Below, one piece after another: positions 9,058-18,186 of a DNA stretch of 64,000 nucleotides (position 1 is the first letter of the stretch; each line of letters opens with the position of its first letter). The translations under genes were made by a program, and so were the position numbers. A model generated the notes under the pieces. It worked only from the letters and a program-made list of their open reading frames with translations, was not told the origin of the DNA and did no database searches. Origin of the DNA: JAAELZ01 sp965223465 (GTDB lineage Bacteria; Pseudomonadota; Gammaproteobacteria; Arenicellales; Poriferihabitantaceae); NCBI GenBank assembly GCA_965223465.1, contig OZ245025.1, positions 1,984,001 to 2,048,000 of the forward strand, read 5' to 3'.

Positions 9058-10236
9058 ATGCTTCGATATTGTTGTTTCGCGGCCCTTGCTTTATTTGCTG
9101 GCCCTGCCATGGCGAATGATCTTACGCTCGAGCTGGGCGTTGAGGCACAAGCCTTCCAACAAGACGGCAGGCCAAAGACCCACAAGCAGGGTATCGCCTT
9201 GAGCCTACAACCAGGTTTTACCCACGAATTTTCAACGAGTGAAACTTATTTTACCTTCAAGTCATTCCTACGCTGGGACCAACACGATGAAGCCCGCGAG
9301 CATGCCGATGTTCGCGAACTCAAAGCGATTAAGGTGCTGGAAAATTGGGAACTGGAGGCGGGTATTAGCAAAGTGTTTTGGGGGGTAGCAGAAACCAATC
9401 ACCTGGTCGATATCATCAACCAGACAGATGCCCTTGAAGGTATTGATGGAGAAGACAAATTGGGGCAGCCATTACTGCGCACCACCAGAATATTTGACCA
9501 ATCCAGTTTGAGCTTGTTTGTGCTACCCTATTTTCGCGAACGCGAATTTCTTGGCCAAGAAAGCCGCTTTGGACTACCCATACCGGTTAACACTAATCTG
9601 GCACAGTATGAATCCGATGATGAAGAACGGCACGTCGACTATGCATTGCGTTACAGTGGTTATGCCGGACAAATGGACTATGGTTTATCCTGGTTTAAGG
9701 GAACAGCCAGAGAAGCGCAACTGCGCCCCACTTCGCCAACTGCTGATGAATTGTTACCCTTTTATGATCAGATAGAGCGGGTGGGCGTCGACTTGCAATA
9801 TACCGCCGACGCTTGGTTATGGAAGCTCGAAGCCATTCACCAACAGGCGCGCCAAACCACGGATTTTTCGGCATTGGTCGCCGGCCTGGAATATACCTTT
9901 TACGGCTTACATGAAGGGCTGTATGATCTGGGGTTGCTCGCTGAATACAGTCATGATTCAAGCGATAATGCACAAAGCGTTTTGCTCCAAAACGATGTAT
10001 TTATCGGCGCGCGCTTTGGCTTTAACGACACTCAAAGCTCATCGATCCTGGCCGGAGGGTTTTTAGATCTAGACGATGACAGCCAGGTCTTTCGCATCGA
10101 AGCCAGCCGCCGCGTATTTGAAGATGCCAAACTGAGCATCGAAGCACAGGTTTTTAGCAACGTAGACTCAAATAATCTGAGTTACAGTGTACGCGATAAC
10201 GATTTTATTAAACTTGAACTGGCCTGGTTTTTTTAA
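9058..10236 (+). CDS. Predicted outer-membrane beta-barrel protein of the export operon
   Basis: 392 residues with a signal peptide (MLRYCCFAALALFAGPAMA). The mature chain shows alternating strand patterns throughout and ends DNDFIKLELAWFF, an aromatic-terminated strand as seen in outer-membrane porins. The segment VFWGVAETNHLVDIINQTD resembles DUF1302-like and related porins found beside MMPL exporters. No plug domain or TonB box is seen. Placement as last gene of the TetR-pump-carrier operon suggests it is the outer-membrane exit or receiving site. The family name is uncertain; the barrel nature is well supported. Confidence 0.72.
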   Translation: MLRYCCFAALALFAGPAMANDLTLELGVEAQAFQQDGRPKTHKQGIALSLQPGFTHEFSTSETYFTFKSFLRWDQHDEAREHADVRELKAIKVLENWELEAGISKVFWGVAETNHLVDIINQTDALEGIDGEDKLGQPLLRTTRIFDQSSLSLFVLPYFREREFLGQESRFGLPIPVNTNLAQYESDDEERHVDYALRYSGYAGQMDYGLSWFKGTAREAQLRPTSPTADELLPFYDQIERVGVDLQYTADAWLWKLEAIHQQARQTTDFSALVAGLEYTFYGLHEGLYDLGLLAEYSHDSSDNAQSVLLQNDVFIGARFGFNDTQSSSILAGGFLDLDDDSQVFRIEASRRVFEDAKLSIEAQVFSNVDSNNLSYSVRDNDFIKLELAWFF

Positions 10237-10250
10237 GCTTGATCCGGTTG

Positions 10251-10847
10251 CTATCTGGCATTCAGTGCCTGTAAATAACCCAGCAGCATCCCCATAATCA
10301 GGCCACCTGTATGCGCCATATTGGCGATTTGCACATTGCCTAACAGACCGAAAAAGTTTACCCAGCACAATACAAACCAGATCAATAAAATATTGACCGC
10401 AGCAGGATTGATGCGCATGCCAAATCGTGGGTTGAACTTTCCGCCAATCCAGAAATAGCCAAACAAGCCATACAATACCCCAGACATCCCGCCAAAACCC
10501 GGGCCTGTGGTATAAAACTGGGCGAGATTCGAGACCACAGCCAATATCAGTACCAGGCCTGCAAAGCGCAATGAGCCAAACCGGCGCTCGATAATTTCAC
10601 CCAACTGCCAGGTCATGGTCAGGTTAAATACCAAATGCATCATGCCAAAATGAATAAAGATGGGTGTCACCAGACGCCATAATTGGCCGTTGCGCACTTC
10701 CATCAAACCATTGTTAACATACCAGGATATAAACAGTGGCTGGATAGCCTCAATGTTCTGACCCAATTTACTGATCAGGGCAACGAATAATGAAATACCA
10801 ACCAGCCCAGCCGTTACCCTGGGCAAATTTTGAGAGATTGGCCGCAC
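10251..10847 (-). CDS. Rhomboid family intramembrane serine protease
   Basis: 198 residues with about six transmembrane helices. The catalytic Ser122 is in GGMSGVLYG and the partner His179 in NMAHTGG; the oxyanion HxxxN motif is His71-Asn75 (HLVFN). All key residues are present, so an active membrane protease is expected, acting in the inner membrane on an unknown substrate. The start is GTG, its G shared with the TAG stop of the preceding gene (TAGTG), which implies coupled translation. It is the last gene of a three-gene operon with a YcgL protein and a small membrane protein. Confidence 0.92.
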   Translation of the reverse strand: MRPISQNLPRVTAGLVGISLFVALISKLGQNIEAIQPLFISWYVNNGLMEVRNGQLWRLVTPIFIHFGMMHLVFNLTMTWQLGEIIERRFGSLRFAGLVLILAVVSNLAQFYTTGPGFGGMSGVLYGLFGYFWIGGKFNPRFGMRINPAAVNILLIWFVLCWVNFFGLLGNVQIANMAHTGGLIMGMLLGYLQALNAR

Positions 10848-11224
10848 TATTTTTGCATCACTATTTCCAGGCGATCGGTATCCGCTAACTGGATCAACAC
10901 TCCACCAATGCTGGTAAACTCCCGACCGCGAATATCTTTTTGATAAGCCTGGTATTCGCTTAAGCTGCCGCTGGCGTCGATGACGCGCAACGTGACCAGC
11001 CGATTGGCGTCCGACCAGTTAAAATAAAACACCACGCCCGAGACAATGATTAATAATCCCAGCAATAAATAAGCCACCGTCTTTGGTGCCATGCTGGTGG
11101 TTTCAGCCTGAGCCCCATTCGACCCAGAAACGACACTTCGTTTCGCCTGCTTTTGGTTCTTCGAGCGAAAAATCATGCCGACAATGACGATTACCAGCAT
11201 GGTGAACAATACTTTTGTGATCAT
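10847..11224 (-). CDS. Small membrane protein of unknown function
   Basis: 125 residues with two predicted transmembrane segments (about 2-18 and 48-69: TVAYLLLGLLIIVSGVVFYF) separated by a basic, Ser-rich linker (RSKNQKQAKRSVVSG). The C-terminal 55 residues look like a small soluble beta-rich domain (LVTLRVIDASG ... GREFTSIGGVLIQL). I do not recognise the family. Its start overlaps the stop of the YcgL gene by 4 bp (ATGA) and its stop overlaps the rhomboid start by 1 bp, so it is tightly coupled to both; it could be a partner or substrate of the protease, which is inference. Confidence 0.7.
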   Translation of the reverse strand: MITKVLFTMLVIVIVGMIFRSKNQKQAKRSVVSGSNGAQAETTSMAPKTVAYLLLGLLIIVSGVVFYFNWSDANRLVTLRVIDASGSLSEYQAYQKDIRGREFTSIGGVLIQLADTDRLEIVMQK

Positions 11225-11499
11225 TGGATATACCGAGCACCAGGCGTTTGGGTATGTAGTTGGTCTTGGGGTGGCATTTGTAGAAAATAGCCCTGTTCAT
11301 GCAAGGCTTCTATTACATCACTGGTATTTACCTGTGCCAGGGTTCGCGATTCATCGAGATCAAGCTGCAGCACCTCTTGCATAGGACCGAGCAAATGACG
11401 CAAACCTTCGGGCAAATCCTCAAGCGCATACCCCGTTTTTAGGTACAGATAGGTTTCCGCTTTGCGGGTGCATTTGTAGACGCTGCATTTCACTTTCAT
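11221..11499 (-). CDS. YcgL domain-containing protein
   Basis: 92 residues. The family pattern is plain: MKVKCSVYKCTRKAETYLYL at the start, then LPEGLRHLLGP and the end segment ALHEQGYFLQMPPQ. YcgL proteins are small alpha/beta proteins of unknown role, widespread in Gammaproteobacteria and often near rnd; here the neighbour is a rhomboid operon instead. This is the first gene of the operon. Confidence 0.9.
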   Translation of the reverse strand: MKVKCSVYKCTRKAETYLYLKTGYALEDLPEGLRHLLGPMQEVLQLDLDESRTLAQVNTSDVIEALHEQGYFLQMPPQDQLHTQTPGARYIQ

Positions 11500-11576
11500 G
11501 CGCGGATTCTACCCGAAGCCAGGGTTGATTTGACGCACATGTTGAACTGCTACCCGAATTTGTGGTCACATACCGT

Positions 11577-12686
11577 ATGAAAATAAACAAGTTATTCTGC
11601 GCCTTGTTAACAAGCGCGCTACTGACTCCCACCGTAGCATTCGCCAACCCCTTTTTACAATCCAAATGGCCGGATACCAATTTTGACAACGCAACGGTTG
11701 CGTTGTCCGAAGTCATCTCCGGCGGCCCTCCCAAAGATGGAATTCCAGCGATTGATGATCCACAATTTGACGACGTCACCCAGGCTGGAAAATGGTTGGA
11801 TCCACGCGAGCCGGTGATTCGGGTTGAACACGCAGGCATGGCACGTGCCTATCCACTGCAGCTATTGATCTACCACGAGATTGTCAACGATCAAATTGCG
11901 GATTTACCCATCAGCGTTACTTTTTGCCCCTTATGTAATTCCTCGGTGGTATTTGATCGACGCCTGGATGACCGGGTACTTGATTTTGGCACCACTGGCA
12001 TGCTGCGTAAAAGCGATATGGTGATGTATGATCGTCAAACCGAAAGCTGGTGGCAGCAAATTATCGGTGAAGGCATTGTTGGGGAATATGCTGGCACCCG
12101 CCTGACTCAGGTGCCTTCCAACATAGTTAGTTTTGCTGATTTCGCCAAAGCGCACCCTGATGGTAAAGTGGTGAACCGAGAAACTGGACATAGTCGCCCC
12201 TACGGAAATAACCCCTATCGCGGTTATGATGCGATCGACCAAACACCCTTTTTATTTCGTGGCGAAATCGACCCGCGTCTGCCCCCTATGGAACGGGTGA
12301 TGCATATAGAAGCCGCGGATGGTGCCAAGCTTTATCCATTTTCTAGATTAAAGGATGAAGGCGTGGTCAACGATGCCGTTGGGGATACACCGGTGGTCTT
12401 GTTCAGCCAGGCGGGATTACTCTCTGTTCTGGACACCGGCCAAATTAAACAAGCTCGCGAGATTCAAGCGGTCACCGCCTATGCGCGAACTTTAAAAGGC
12501 CAAACCCTGGATTTCGAGATTAAAGACGGTTTGATTATTGATAAACAAACCGGCTCGACCTGGAACAATCTTGGCACCGCGATAGCGGGAGAACTTGAAG
12601 GGCAAGCACTGGACAAGGTTCACGGCGGCATCCATTTTGCCTTTGCCTGGCTGGCATTTAATCCAGACGTTGAGTTATACCAGTAA
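11577..12686 (+). CDS. DUF3179 domain-containing exported protein
   Basis: 369 residues from the ATG at 11577. A GTG five codons upstream is also in frame, but the ATG gives a clean signal peptide (MKINKLFCALLTSALLTPTVAFA). The DUF3179 core is seen from about residue 50: EPVIRVEHAGMARAYPLQLL, YHEIVNDQIADLPISVTFCP with the conserved CPLCN motif, then VFDRRLDDRVLDFGTTGMLRKSDMVMYDR and SWWQQIIGEGIVGE. The conserved cysteines hint at metal or redox chemistry, but the family has no known function. It stands alone, divergent from the YcgL operon by 77 bp. Confidence 0.9.
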   Translation: MKINKLFCALLTSALLTPTVAFANPFLQSKWPDTNFDNATVALSEVISGGPPKDGIPAIDDPQFDDVTQAGKWLDPREPVIRVEHAGMARAYPLQLLIYHEIVNDQIADLPISVTFCPLCNSSVVFDRRLDDRVLDFGTTGMLRKSDMVMYDRQTESWWQQIIGEGIVGEYAGTRLTQVPSNIVSFADFAKAHPDGKVVNRETGHSRPYGNNPYRGYDAIDQTPFLFRGEIDPRLPPMERVMHIEAADGAKLYPFSRLKDEGVVNDAVGDTPVVLFSQAGLLSVLDTGQIKQAREIQAVTAYARTLKGQTLDFEIKDGLIIDKQTGSTWNNLGTAIAGELEGQALDKVHGGIHFAFAWLAFNPDVELYQ

Positions 12687-12898
12687 TAAAGTTAGGTTAA
12701 TAATTGGGCTTGATCCAACCTATACCTATTTTAGAGCCGATTGCCCAGCCGCAAAGACGAGTAAAACTGCATTGGTTAACTAATAAGCTAACAATAATCC
12801 CCAGCGACCATACGCCGTTGAATGACGCAGGTCTCATGATAACAAACCAAAACGCAAACGATTCCGCTCAATAAATCGATATCACTTGCAAGGTATGT

Positions 12899-13132
12899 CT
12901 ACTTTCTACCACTTCCAATTTTCATATAAATAAAAGTTAAGATAAAAATTAAAATAAATATTGAGCCAAACAAGAGGCTTAAACTACCCAATGGTAGAAA
13001 TAGGCTTTCATGCAATATTCCGCTTTCATCAACGTACTGATAGAAAGTATTTTCCAGCCAAATACAAAGCGCGCCCGCACCGCATAACAACATTCCCGCA
13101 TACAAAAATTTAGTTAAGTATTTCTTCTGCAT
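12899..13132 (-). CDS. DUF3955-like small membrane protein
   Basis: 77 residues with two transmembrane helices (about 9-27 and 46-70). The loop between them reads YVDESGILHESLFLPLGSL, which follows the DUF3955 pattern (an acidic-Gly-x-Leu-x-Glu loop followed by a FLxPLG stretch). Family function is unknown. It is flanked on both sides by more than 200 bp of non-coding sequence. Confidence 0.65.
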   Translation of the reverse strand: MQKKYLTKFLYAGMLLCGAGALCIWLENTFYQYVDESGILHESLFLPLGSLSLLFGSIFILIFILTFIYMKIGSGRK

Positions 13133-13500
13133 ATCTCAATTCATTCAAATCACGCCACTGTCGACCAATCACATCTCTGGATTGCTCCTAATTTAGCTTA
13201 AAAAGTATACCCCGCGTACGTAAAATATTTCTGATGGATATGCGCAGTAAGCGCGACACTCTGGGCGATAGAATTGAGCAGCCAAGTCAAGAAATTCTAC
13301 TGTCTTTATTGGTTTTGTGATTATTGCTGCGCCAGTTTATACAGTATGCCAAAATAACCTCAACCATGGATATCGACAATGACGTGATGCCAGCTTCTAA
13401 AGTATCGATTTCGGATAAGGCCCTTAAAACCGACATTACTATTTGGAAATAAAAAAGCAGTTTGCGTAATAATAACGAAGATTAATACAGGAGGTTCAGT
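13133..13500 (+). other. Intergenic region, 368 bp
   Basis: No gene or RNA was recognised. It holds a candidate promoter for the downstream dehydratase (TTGTGA at 13315-13320, 17-bp spacer, TATACA at 13338-13343) and, just before the GTG start, a textbook ribosome-binding site AGGAGG (13489-13494). The rest shows nothing beyond AT-rich, stop-rich sequence. Confidence 0.4.
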
Positions 13501-14463
13501 GTGCTGAACAAAATTGAAGCTGCAAAAAAAAGGCTACAAGGCGCTGCGAATGTTACGCCGGTTTTGAGGTCCCGAACACTAAATGACATGCTCGGCGCCG
13601 ACGTGTTTTTTAAATGTGAAAATTTTCAACGTGCGGGCGCGTTCAAGTTCCGCGGCGCATTCAATTGTATCTCTAAACTGACAGAAGCTGAAAAAGCGCG
13701 TGGAGTTGTCGCGTTTTCATCCGGCAACCATGCGCAAGCCGTCGCTTTAGTGTGTAAAATGTTAGGCATTGACAACACGGTTTTTATGCCGGCTAACGCA
13801 CCCATCACCAAGCTCGAAGCAGCGATAGGCTATGGCGCCACTGTGGTGCAATACGATCCTAAAACCGAGTCACGCGAAGACATCGCCAAAGAATTTATTC
13901 AGCAAAATGGTGGCACCTTAGTCCCACCTTTTGATCATATCGACATTATTGCCGGCCAAGGAACCGCCGTATTAGAAATGCTGGAAGAAACCGGGGGTCT
14001 GGATATGTTGCTCGTGCCTTGTGGTGGTGGAGGATTACTCAGTGGGTCAGCCATTGCGGCCAAAGGAACGCACCCAAATTGTCGAGTGATCGGTGTAGAG
14101 CCAACGCTCGGCGATGATGCAACCAGATCATTTTATTCCAAAACCTTGCACCGAATAAAAACACCCGCAACCATTGCGGATGGAACACGAACACAATCAT
14201 TAGGAGAAATTACTTTTCCCCTGATACTCGAGTATGTGGACCAAATGAGTACGGTATCAGAACAAGCCATAATCGAGGCCGTCCAGTTTTTGTTTTACAG
14301 AATGAAGCTGGTTGCCGAGCCTTCTGGAGCACTTGGTTTAGCAGCTTTGCTAAGCCGAGCCGTCACTCCAGAAGGTCGTATCGGTATTGTGCTCAGCGGT
14401 GGCAACATTGATTCAGAAACGATAACCACCGTGCTGTCGACAAAAGCTGGCCCGTCCTCCTAG
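13501..14463 (+). CDS. PLP-dependent threonine/serine dehydratase family enzyme
   Basis: 320 residues, fold-type II PLP enzyme without the C-terminal ACT domain, thus of the catabolic threonine dehydratase / serine racemase / threo-3-hydroxyaspartate ammonia-lyase class. The PLP lysine is Lys49 in AGAFKFRGA; the phosphate-binding loop is CGGGGLLSG (about 175-183) and the cofactor-ring serine/SGGN segment is near residue 300 (VLSGGNID). The likely reaction is deamination of L-Ser or L-Thr (or hydroxyaspartate) to the 2-oxo acid and ammonia. It has a GTG start with a strong AGGAGG site. No partner genes are adjacent, so the substrate stays open. Confidence 0.85.
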   Translation: MLNKIEAAKKRLQGAANVTPVLRSRTLNDMLGADVFFKCENFQRAGAFKFRGAFNCISKLTEAEKARGVVAFSSGNHAQAVALVCKMLGIDNTVFMPANAPITKLEAAIGYGATVVQYDPKTESREDIAKEFIQQNGGTLVPPFDHIDIIAGQGTAVLEMLEETGGLDMLLVPCGGGGLLSGSAIAAKGTHPNCRVIGVEPTLGDDATRSFYSKTLHRIKTPATIADGTRTQSLGEITFPLILEYVDQMSTVSEQAIIEAVQFLFYRMKLVAEPSGALGLAALLSRAVTPEGRIGIVLSGGNIDSETITTVLSTKAGPSS

Positions 14464-14681
14464 TGTAGGGTTTAAATCTATGGCCTATTAAAGCTGCTAG
14501 TTCAACCGGGCGCATAACATTCAGCTGTTGGCCGCGCTAGACGGGGAATTCTGAAAGTGACTACCCCGTTCCAGAGAAATAACCGTCACTTGAGTACAAT
14601 TTATTGCGATTTACCGGTAGTGGTTGCAATTACCGGGCGAATTTAGCACCCGTATCAAGCCGGTAGATTCAAAGATACGTT

Positions 14682-16190
14682 TTAGGTCAACACAATATCG
14701 TATTGTTCCTGAAAAAATGTCGTTTCTACTTGAAGCTGAATCGGCGCACCGATAAATTCTTGTAGGTCAGCCAGATTGCTCGATTCCTCGTCCAGTAATC
14801 GATCGATGACATCTTGTGCGGCAATCACCATATAGGTATTAGCTTCTTCATACTGTCGTGCTTCACGCATAATTTCACGAAAGATTTCATTGCAAATGGT
14901 TTGGGCTGTTTTCAGTGTGCCGCGTCCCTGGCAGACCGAACAATCCTCCATCAATAGATGACCTAAGCTCTCGCGAACGCGTTTACGCGTAATTTCAATC
15001 AATCCTAAGGAAGAGAACTCCGTCATATTATTTTTGGTGCTATCTTTGGCCAATCCTCGCTCAAGCGCCCCGAGCACCTGATTTTGGTGAGATTTTATGT
15101 GCATATCGATAAAATCCACGATAATAATCCCCCCCAAATTACGTAATCTGAGTTGTCTGGCAACGGCGCGTGCTGCTTCCAGATTGGTTTTAAAAACCGT
15201 CTCCTCCAGATTTTTCTTACCAACAAAACCGCCTGTGTTAACGTCAATTGTCGTCATGGCCTCGGTCTGATCGATCACCAAATGACCACCCGACTTAAGT
15301 GGGACAGTGCGCTGCAAGGCGCGCTCGATCTCATCTTCCACCGAGTACAAATCAAAAATCGGCCGTTCCCCTGGGTAGTGCTCGATGATTGAAACCGCAT
15401 CTGGCATAAGCTCTTGCGCTAAAGCAGAGACTTTGTCGTAGGTCTCACTGGAATCAATTAATACCTTACTCACCGATTCACGCACAAAATCACGCAGGGT
15501 GCGCAAGGCCAAAGGCAAATCTTCGTACACCAGGGCGGGCGCCTTATCTGATTTTTCTTTTTCAGCAGCACGCTCCCATAACCTGCACAAAATATCCATA
15601 TCCTGTTGCAGCTCAGCTGCTTGAGTCGTTTCAGCCGAAGTGCGCGCAATATACCCACCCGGGCAATCCTTTTTCTGTTTCAGGGTATCGATCATCGAGC
15701 GCAATGAATCTCGCGTAGTGTCATCACTAATTCGCTGAGAAATCCCCACCATATTGCTGTGTGGTAGATACACCAGATAACGCGATGGAATTGAGATCTC
15801 GGTAGTCAGCCGTGCACCCTTGCTCCCAATCGGATCTTTCACTACCTGTACCAAGAGAGTCTGGCCCTCACGAACCAGTTCACCAATTGGTCGCTCACTC
15901 GACTCATGCCCATCATCAACCGCCTCATCCAGACCATCTGCGGTAATCAACATTGGTTTGGCATCACGCGCGTGTAGAAAGGCGGTACGTTCCAAACCAA
16001 TCTCCACAAAAGCAGCCTGCATGCCAGGCAATACGCGCACGATCTTGCCTTTATAAATGTTGCCGACAATGCCCTTAGCATCAACCCGCTCAATATGCAG
16101 CTCTTGTAACATGCCATTCTCTACAATAGCGACTCGCGTTTCTTGCGGGGTAACATTGATTAGTATTTCTTCGTTTCTGGGCGAGTTCAT
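14682..16190 (-). CDS. rng: Ribonuclease G
   Basis: 502 residues, close to the usual 489 of RNase G and lacking the long C-terminal scaffold of RNase E. An S1-type RNA-binding region lies near residues 35-130. The catalytic Mg-binding aspartates are in TIDVNTGGFVGKKN and IIIVDFIDM, and the zinc-link cysteines in EDCSVCQGRGTLKT. RNase G matures the 5' end of 16S rRNA and helps mRNA decay. The order rlmH-maf-rng on one strand resembles the maf(yhdE)-rng pair of enterobacteria and supports the call. Confidence 0.96.
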   Translation of the reverse strand: MNSPRNEEILINVTPQETRVAIVENGMLQELHIERVDAKGIVGNIYKGKIVRVLPGMQAAFVEIGLERTAFLHARDAKPMLITADGLDEAVDDGHESSERPIGELVREGQTLLVQVVKDPIGSKGARLTTEISIPSRYLVYLPHSNMVGISQRISDDTTRDSLRSMIDTLKQKKDCPGGYIARTSAETTQAAELQQDMDILCRLWERAAEKEKSDKAPALVYEDLPLALRTLRDFVRESVSKVLIDSSETYDKVSALAQELMPDAVSIIEHYPGERPIFDLYSVEDEIERALQRTVPLKSGGHLVIDQTEAMTTIDVNTGGFVGKKNLEETVFKTNLEAARAVARQLRLRNLGGIIIVDFIDMHIKSHQNQVLGALERGLAKDSTKNNMTEFSSLGLIEITRKRVRESLGHLLMEDCSVCQGRGTLKTAQTICNEIFREIMREARQYEEANTYMVIAAQDVIDRLLDEESSNLADLQEFIGAPIQLQVETTFFQEQYDIVLT

Positions 16191-16199
16191 GGCTGCATT

Positions 16200-16778
16200 T
16201 TACTTGATAATTCCAGCCGCGCGCAGAAGTTCTGCGGTTGCCCACAGTGGTAAGCCGATGATACCGCTGTAATCCCCTTCTATGTGCTCGACAAATACGG
16301 CTGCCAAGCCCTGAATGCCATAACTACCTGCTTTGTCGTAGGGCTCATCAGTGTCACAATAACCAGCAATGGCTTGATCCGACAACGCACCAAACCGTAC
16401 CTTGGGCACCACACTTCTGGTTTGGGTAAAGCCCTTACCGAGCAAACATACGGAACTAATTACCTGATGGGTATTGCCAGAAAGACGGTGGAGTGTTTCA
16501 ATCGCCTCATCCCGCGATACGGGCTTACCAAAAACCTCCTGATTTAGCGCAACCGTGGTATCCGCACCGAGTACCCAGCCCGGCTCGACCAATTGATCAT
16601 AGACTGCTTGTGCCTTCTGGTAAGCAAGTCGTTCGGTCATGGCTTGGGGCGATTCACCTAGCAGGCGCATTTCATCAACCCGCGCACTTTGCACCTTAAA
16701 GTCGACGCCTAGATGCCTTAGTAAGGCCTTACGCCGGGGTGACGCAGAGGCCAATATTAATTTCCTGCTCAATTGCAT
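16200..16778 (-). CDS. maf: Maf-family nucleoside-triphosphate pyrophosphatase
   Basis: 192 residues starting MQLSRKLILASASPRR. Longer in-frame starts exist upstream but overlap rlmH, and the SxSPRR motif is normally within the first dozen residues, so the ATG at 16778 is chosen. It lies 2 bp after the rlmH stop. Conserved family segments include GADTTVALN and GKPVSRDEAIETLHRLSGNTH. Maf/YhdE proteins hydrolyse dTTP, UTP and modified pyrimidine triphosphates to the monophosphate, cleaning the nucleotide pool. The rng neighbour points to the YhdE type. Confidence 0.93.
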   Translation of the reverse strand: MQLSRKLILASASPRRKALLRHLGVDFKVQSARVDEMRLLGESPQAMTERLAYQKAQAVYDQLVEPGWVLGADTTVALNQEVFGKPVSRDEAIETLHRLSGNTHQVISSVCLLGKGFTQTRSVVPKVRFGALSDQAIAGYCDTDEPYDKAGSYGIQGLAAVFVEHIEGDYSGIIGLPLWATAELLRAAGIIK

Positions 16779-16780
16779 GG

Positions 16781-17251
16781 TTAGCGGTGGTAGGGTAAGC
16801 CCTGCGTAATCGACCAAGCTCGGTACAGCTGCTCTGCCACCATTACCCGCGCCACGTGGTGTGAGAATGTCATATTGGATAAGCGCCATTTCTCGTCTGC
16901 ACGCGCTAGCACCGCTGGAGCAAGTCCTTCCGGCCCGCCGATGACGAACGCAATGTGTTCACCATCATGTTGCCAATCGGTAATTTTCTTTGCCAATGAT
17001 AGCGAATCTAGTGCCCTGCCCAACCGATCCAGGCAGATCAAGCACATGTCTGTCGACACGTGTTTGAGAATCGCATCACCTTCATCTTGTAACACGCGCT
17101 TTATATCGCTTTGTTTACCCCGCTTTTTGGCGCTGACCTGTACAAGCTCCACGCGGGTGTTTTGATGAATTCGACCCAGATAAGCATCGGTTCCTTCCCT
17201 CACCCAGTTGGGCATCTTGTCCCCAACCGTGATCAGTTTAATTTTCAGCAT
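16781..17251 (-). CDS. rlmH: 23S rRNA (pseudouridine1915-N3)-methyltransferase RlmH
   Basis: 156 residues, the normal length. SPOUT-class features are clear: the SAM-binding knot region FVIGGPEGLAPAVL and the C-terminal MTFSHHVARVMVAEQLYRAW, ending in the characteristic GLPYHR. It methylates pseudouridine 1915 in helix 69 of 23S rRNA on assembled ribosomes. It is the first gene of the rlmH-maf-rng operon. The usual rsfS partner upstream is absent; a BKACE gene lies there instead. Confidence 0.96.
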   Translation of the reverse strand: MLKIKLITVGDKMPNWVREGTDAYLGRIHQNTRVELVQVSAKKRGKQSDIKRVLQDEGDAILKHVSTDMCLICLDRLGRALDSLSLAKKITDWQHDGEHIAFVIGGPEGLAPAVLARADEKWRLSNMTFSHHVARVMVAEQLYRAWSITQGLPYHR

Positions 17252-17307
17252 GCGTAATAAACGGTTAACAGCTCGGGCTGGAATTCGCTCGTGGCTTTAC
17301 GGCAGGC

Positions 17308-18186
17308 TTAGGTGCGCTTAATTCCAAGTATCTCTGCAGCTTGCGCAGGCGTCGCCAGCTCGCGACCCACTTCCTGAATAATCCGTACAGCACGTTCTAC
17401 CAGCTGCTGATTGGTGGCGAACTCGCCTTTGCCGATATATAAATTATCCTCCAACCCTACCCGACAATTGCCATTTTGACTGGCGGCTTGCGCGACAATA
17501 TCAAACTCCCACCGAGCAATACCAAAGGCGCTCCAGCGCGCCTCCTCAGGCAGCAGATTTTTCATCACGGTCAGTATTTCTGGGGTTGCGGGTGAGGCAT
17601 GCGGCACGCCCAAACAAAGCTGGAACATCGGCGGGCCATCGATCAAACCTTCTTCAATTAGCTTACGCGCAAACATGATATGCCCGGGTTCAAACACTTC
17701 AATTTCAGCTTTAACCCCCAGTTCTTGAATACGTTTTGCCATGACGCGTAAATGCTCAGGCGTGTTGACGAAAATTTGCTCGCCAAAGTTAAACGTGCCC
17801 ACATCCAAGGTACAAATATCGGGTTTGAGTTCTTCGATATGGATTAATCTTTCCAGGGGGTGCACTAACGTGGTCCCTGGCCCCCCCACCTTTGGGTCGT
17901 CCAAACCCGGTGTGAACCTCGCCCCTTCGCTGGTCGTCAAATTAATCAGCACATCGCTACCTGAATAGCGAATCCGCTCGACCACTTCTCTAAATAAAGC
18001 GGGTTCTCCTGAACGCAAGCCCGTCTCAACATCACGCACATGAATATGCGCAATCGCCGCACCAGCCTTGGCGGCATCAATACAATTTTGGGCGATTTGT
18101 TTGGGGGTAATCGGGTAATCCGGGTGTTTATGAACATTCGGATGACCACCCGTCACGGCGCAGGTTAGGATAAGTTTGTCGCTCAT
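17308..18186 (-). CDS. BKACE family protein (3-keto-5-aminohexanoate cleavage-type, DUF849)
   Basis: 292 residues. The zinc-binding HxH is in AIAHIHVRD and other family segments are LINLTTSEGARF, TLDVGTFNFG, EIEVFEPGHI and FQLCLGV. BKACE enzymes condense a beta-keto acid with acetyl-CoA to give acetoacetate and a new CoA ester; the best known is Kce of lysine fermentation, but most members act on other beta-keto acids (carnitine, beta-keto adipate and others). No lysine-fermentation or carnitine genes are nearby, so the substrate is unknown. Confidence 0.9.
   Translation of the reverse strand: MSDKLILTCAVTGGHPNVHKHPDYPITPKQIAQNCIDAAKAGAAIAHIHVRDVETGLRSGEPALFREVVERIRYSGSDVLINLTTSEGARFTPGLDDPKVGGPGTTLVHPLERLIHIEELKPDICTLDVGTFNFGEQIFVNTPEHLRVMAKRIQELGVKAEIEVFEPGHIMFARKLIEEGLIDGPPMFQLCLGVPHASPATPEILTVMKNLLPEEARWSAFGIARWEFDIVAQAASQNGNCRVGLEDNLYIGKGEFATNQQLVERAVRIIQEVGRELATPAQAAEILGIKRT

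Noticed and set aside
12595..12783. 62-codon frame over the end of the DUF3179 gene
   Set aside because: Mostly inside the larger gene in another frame, with no supporting features.
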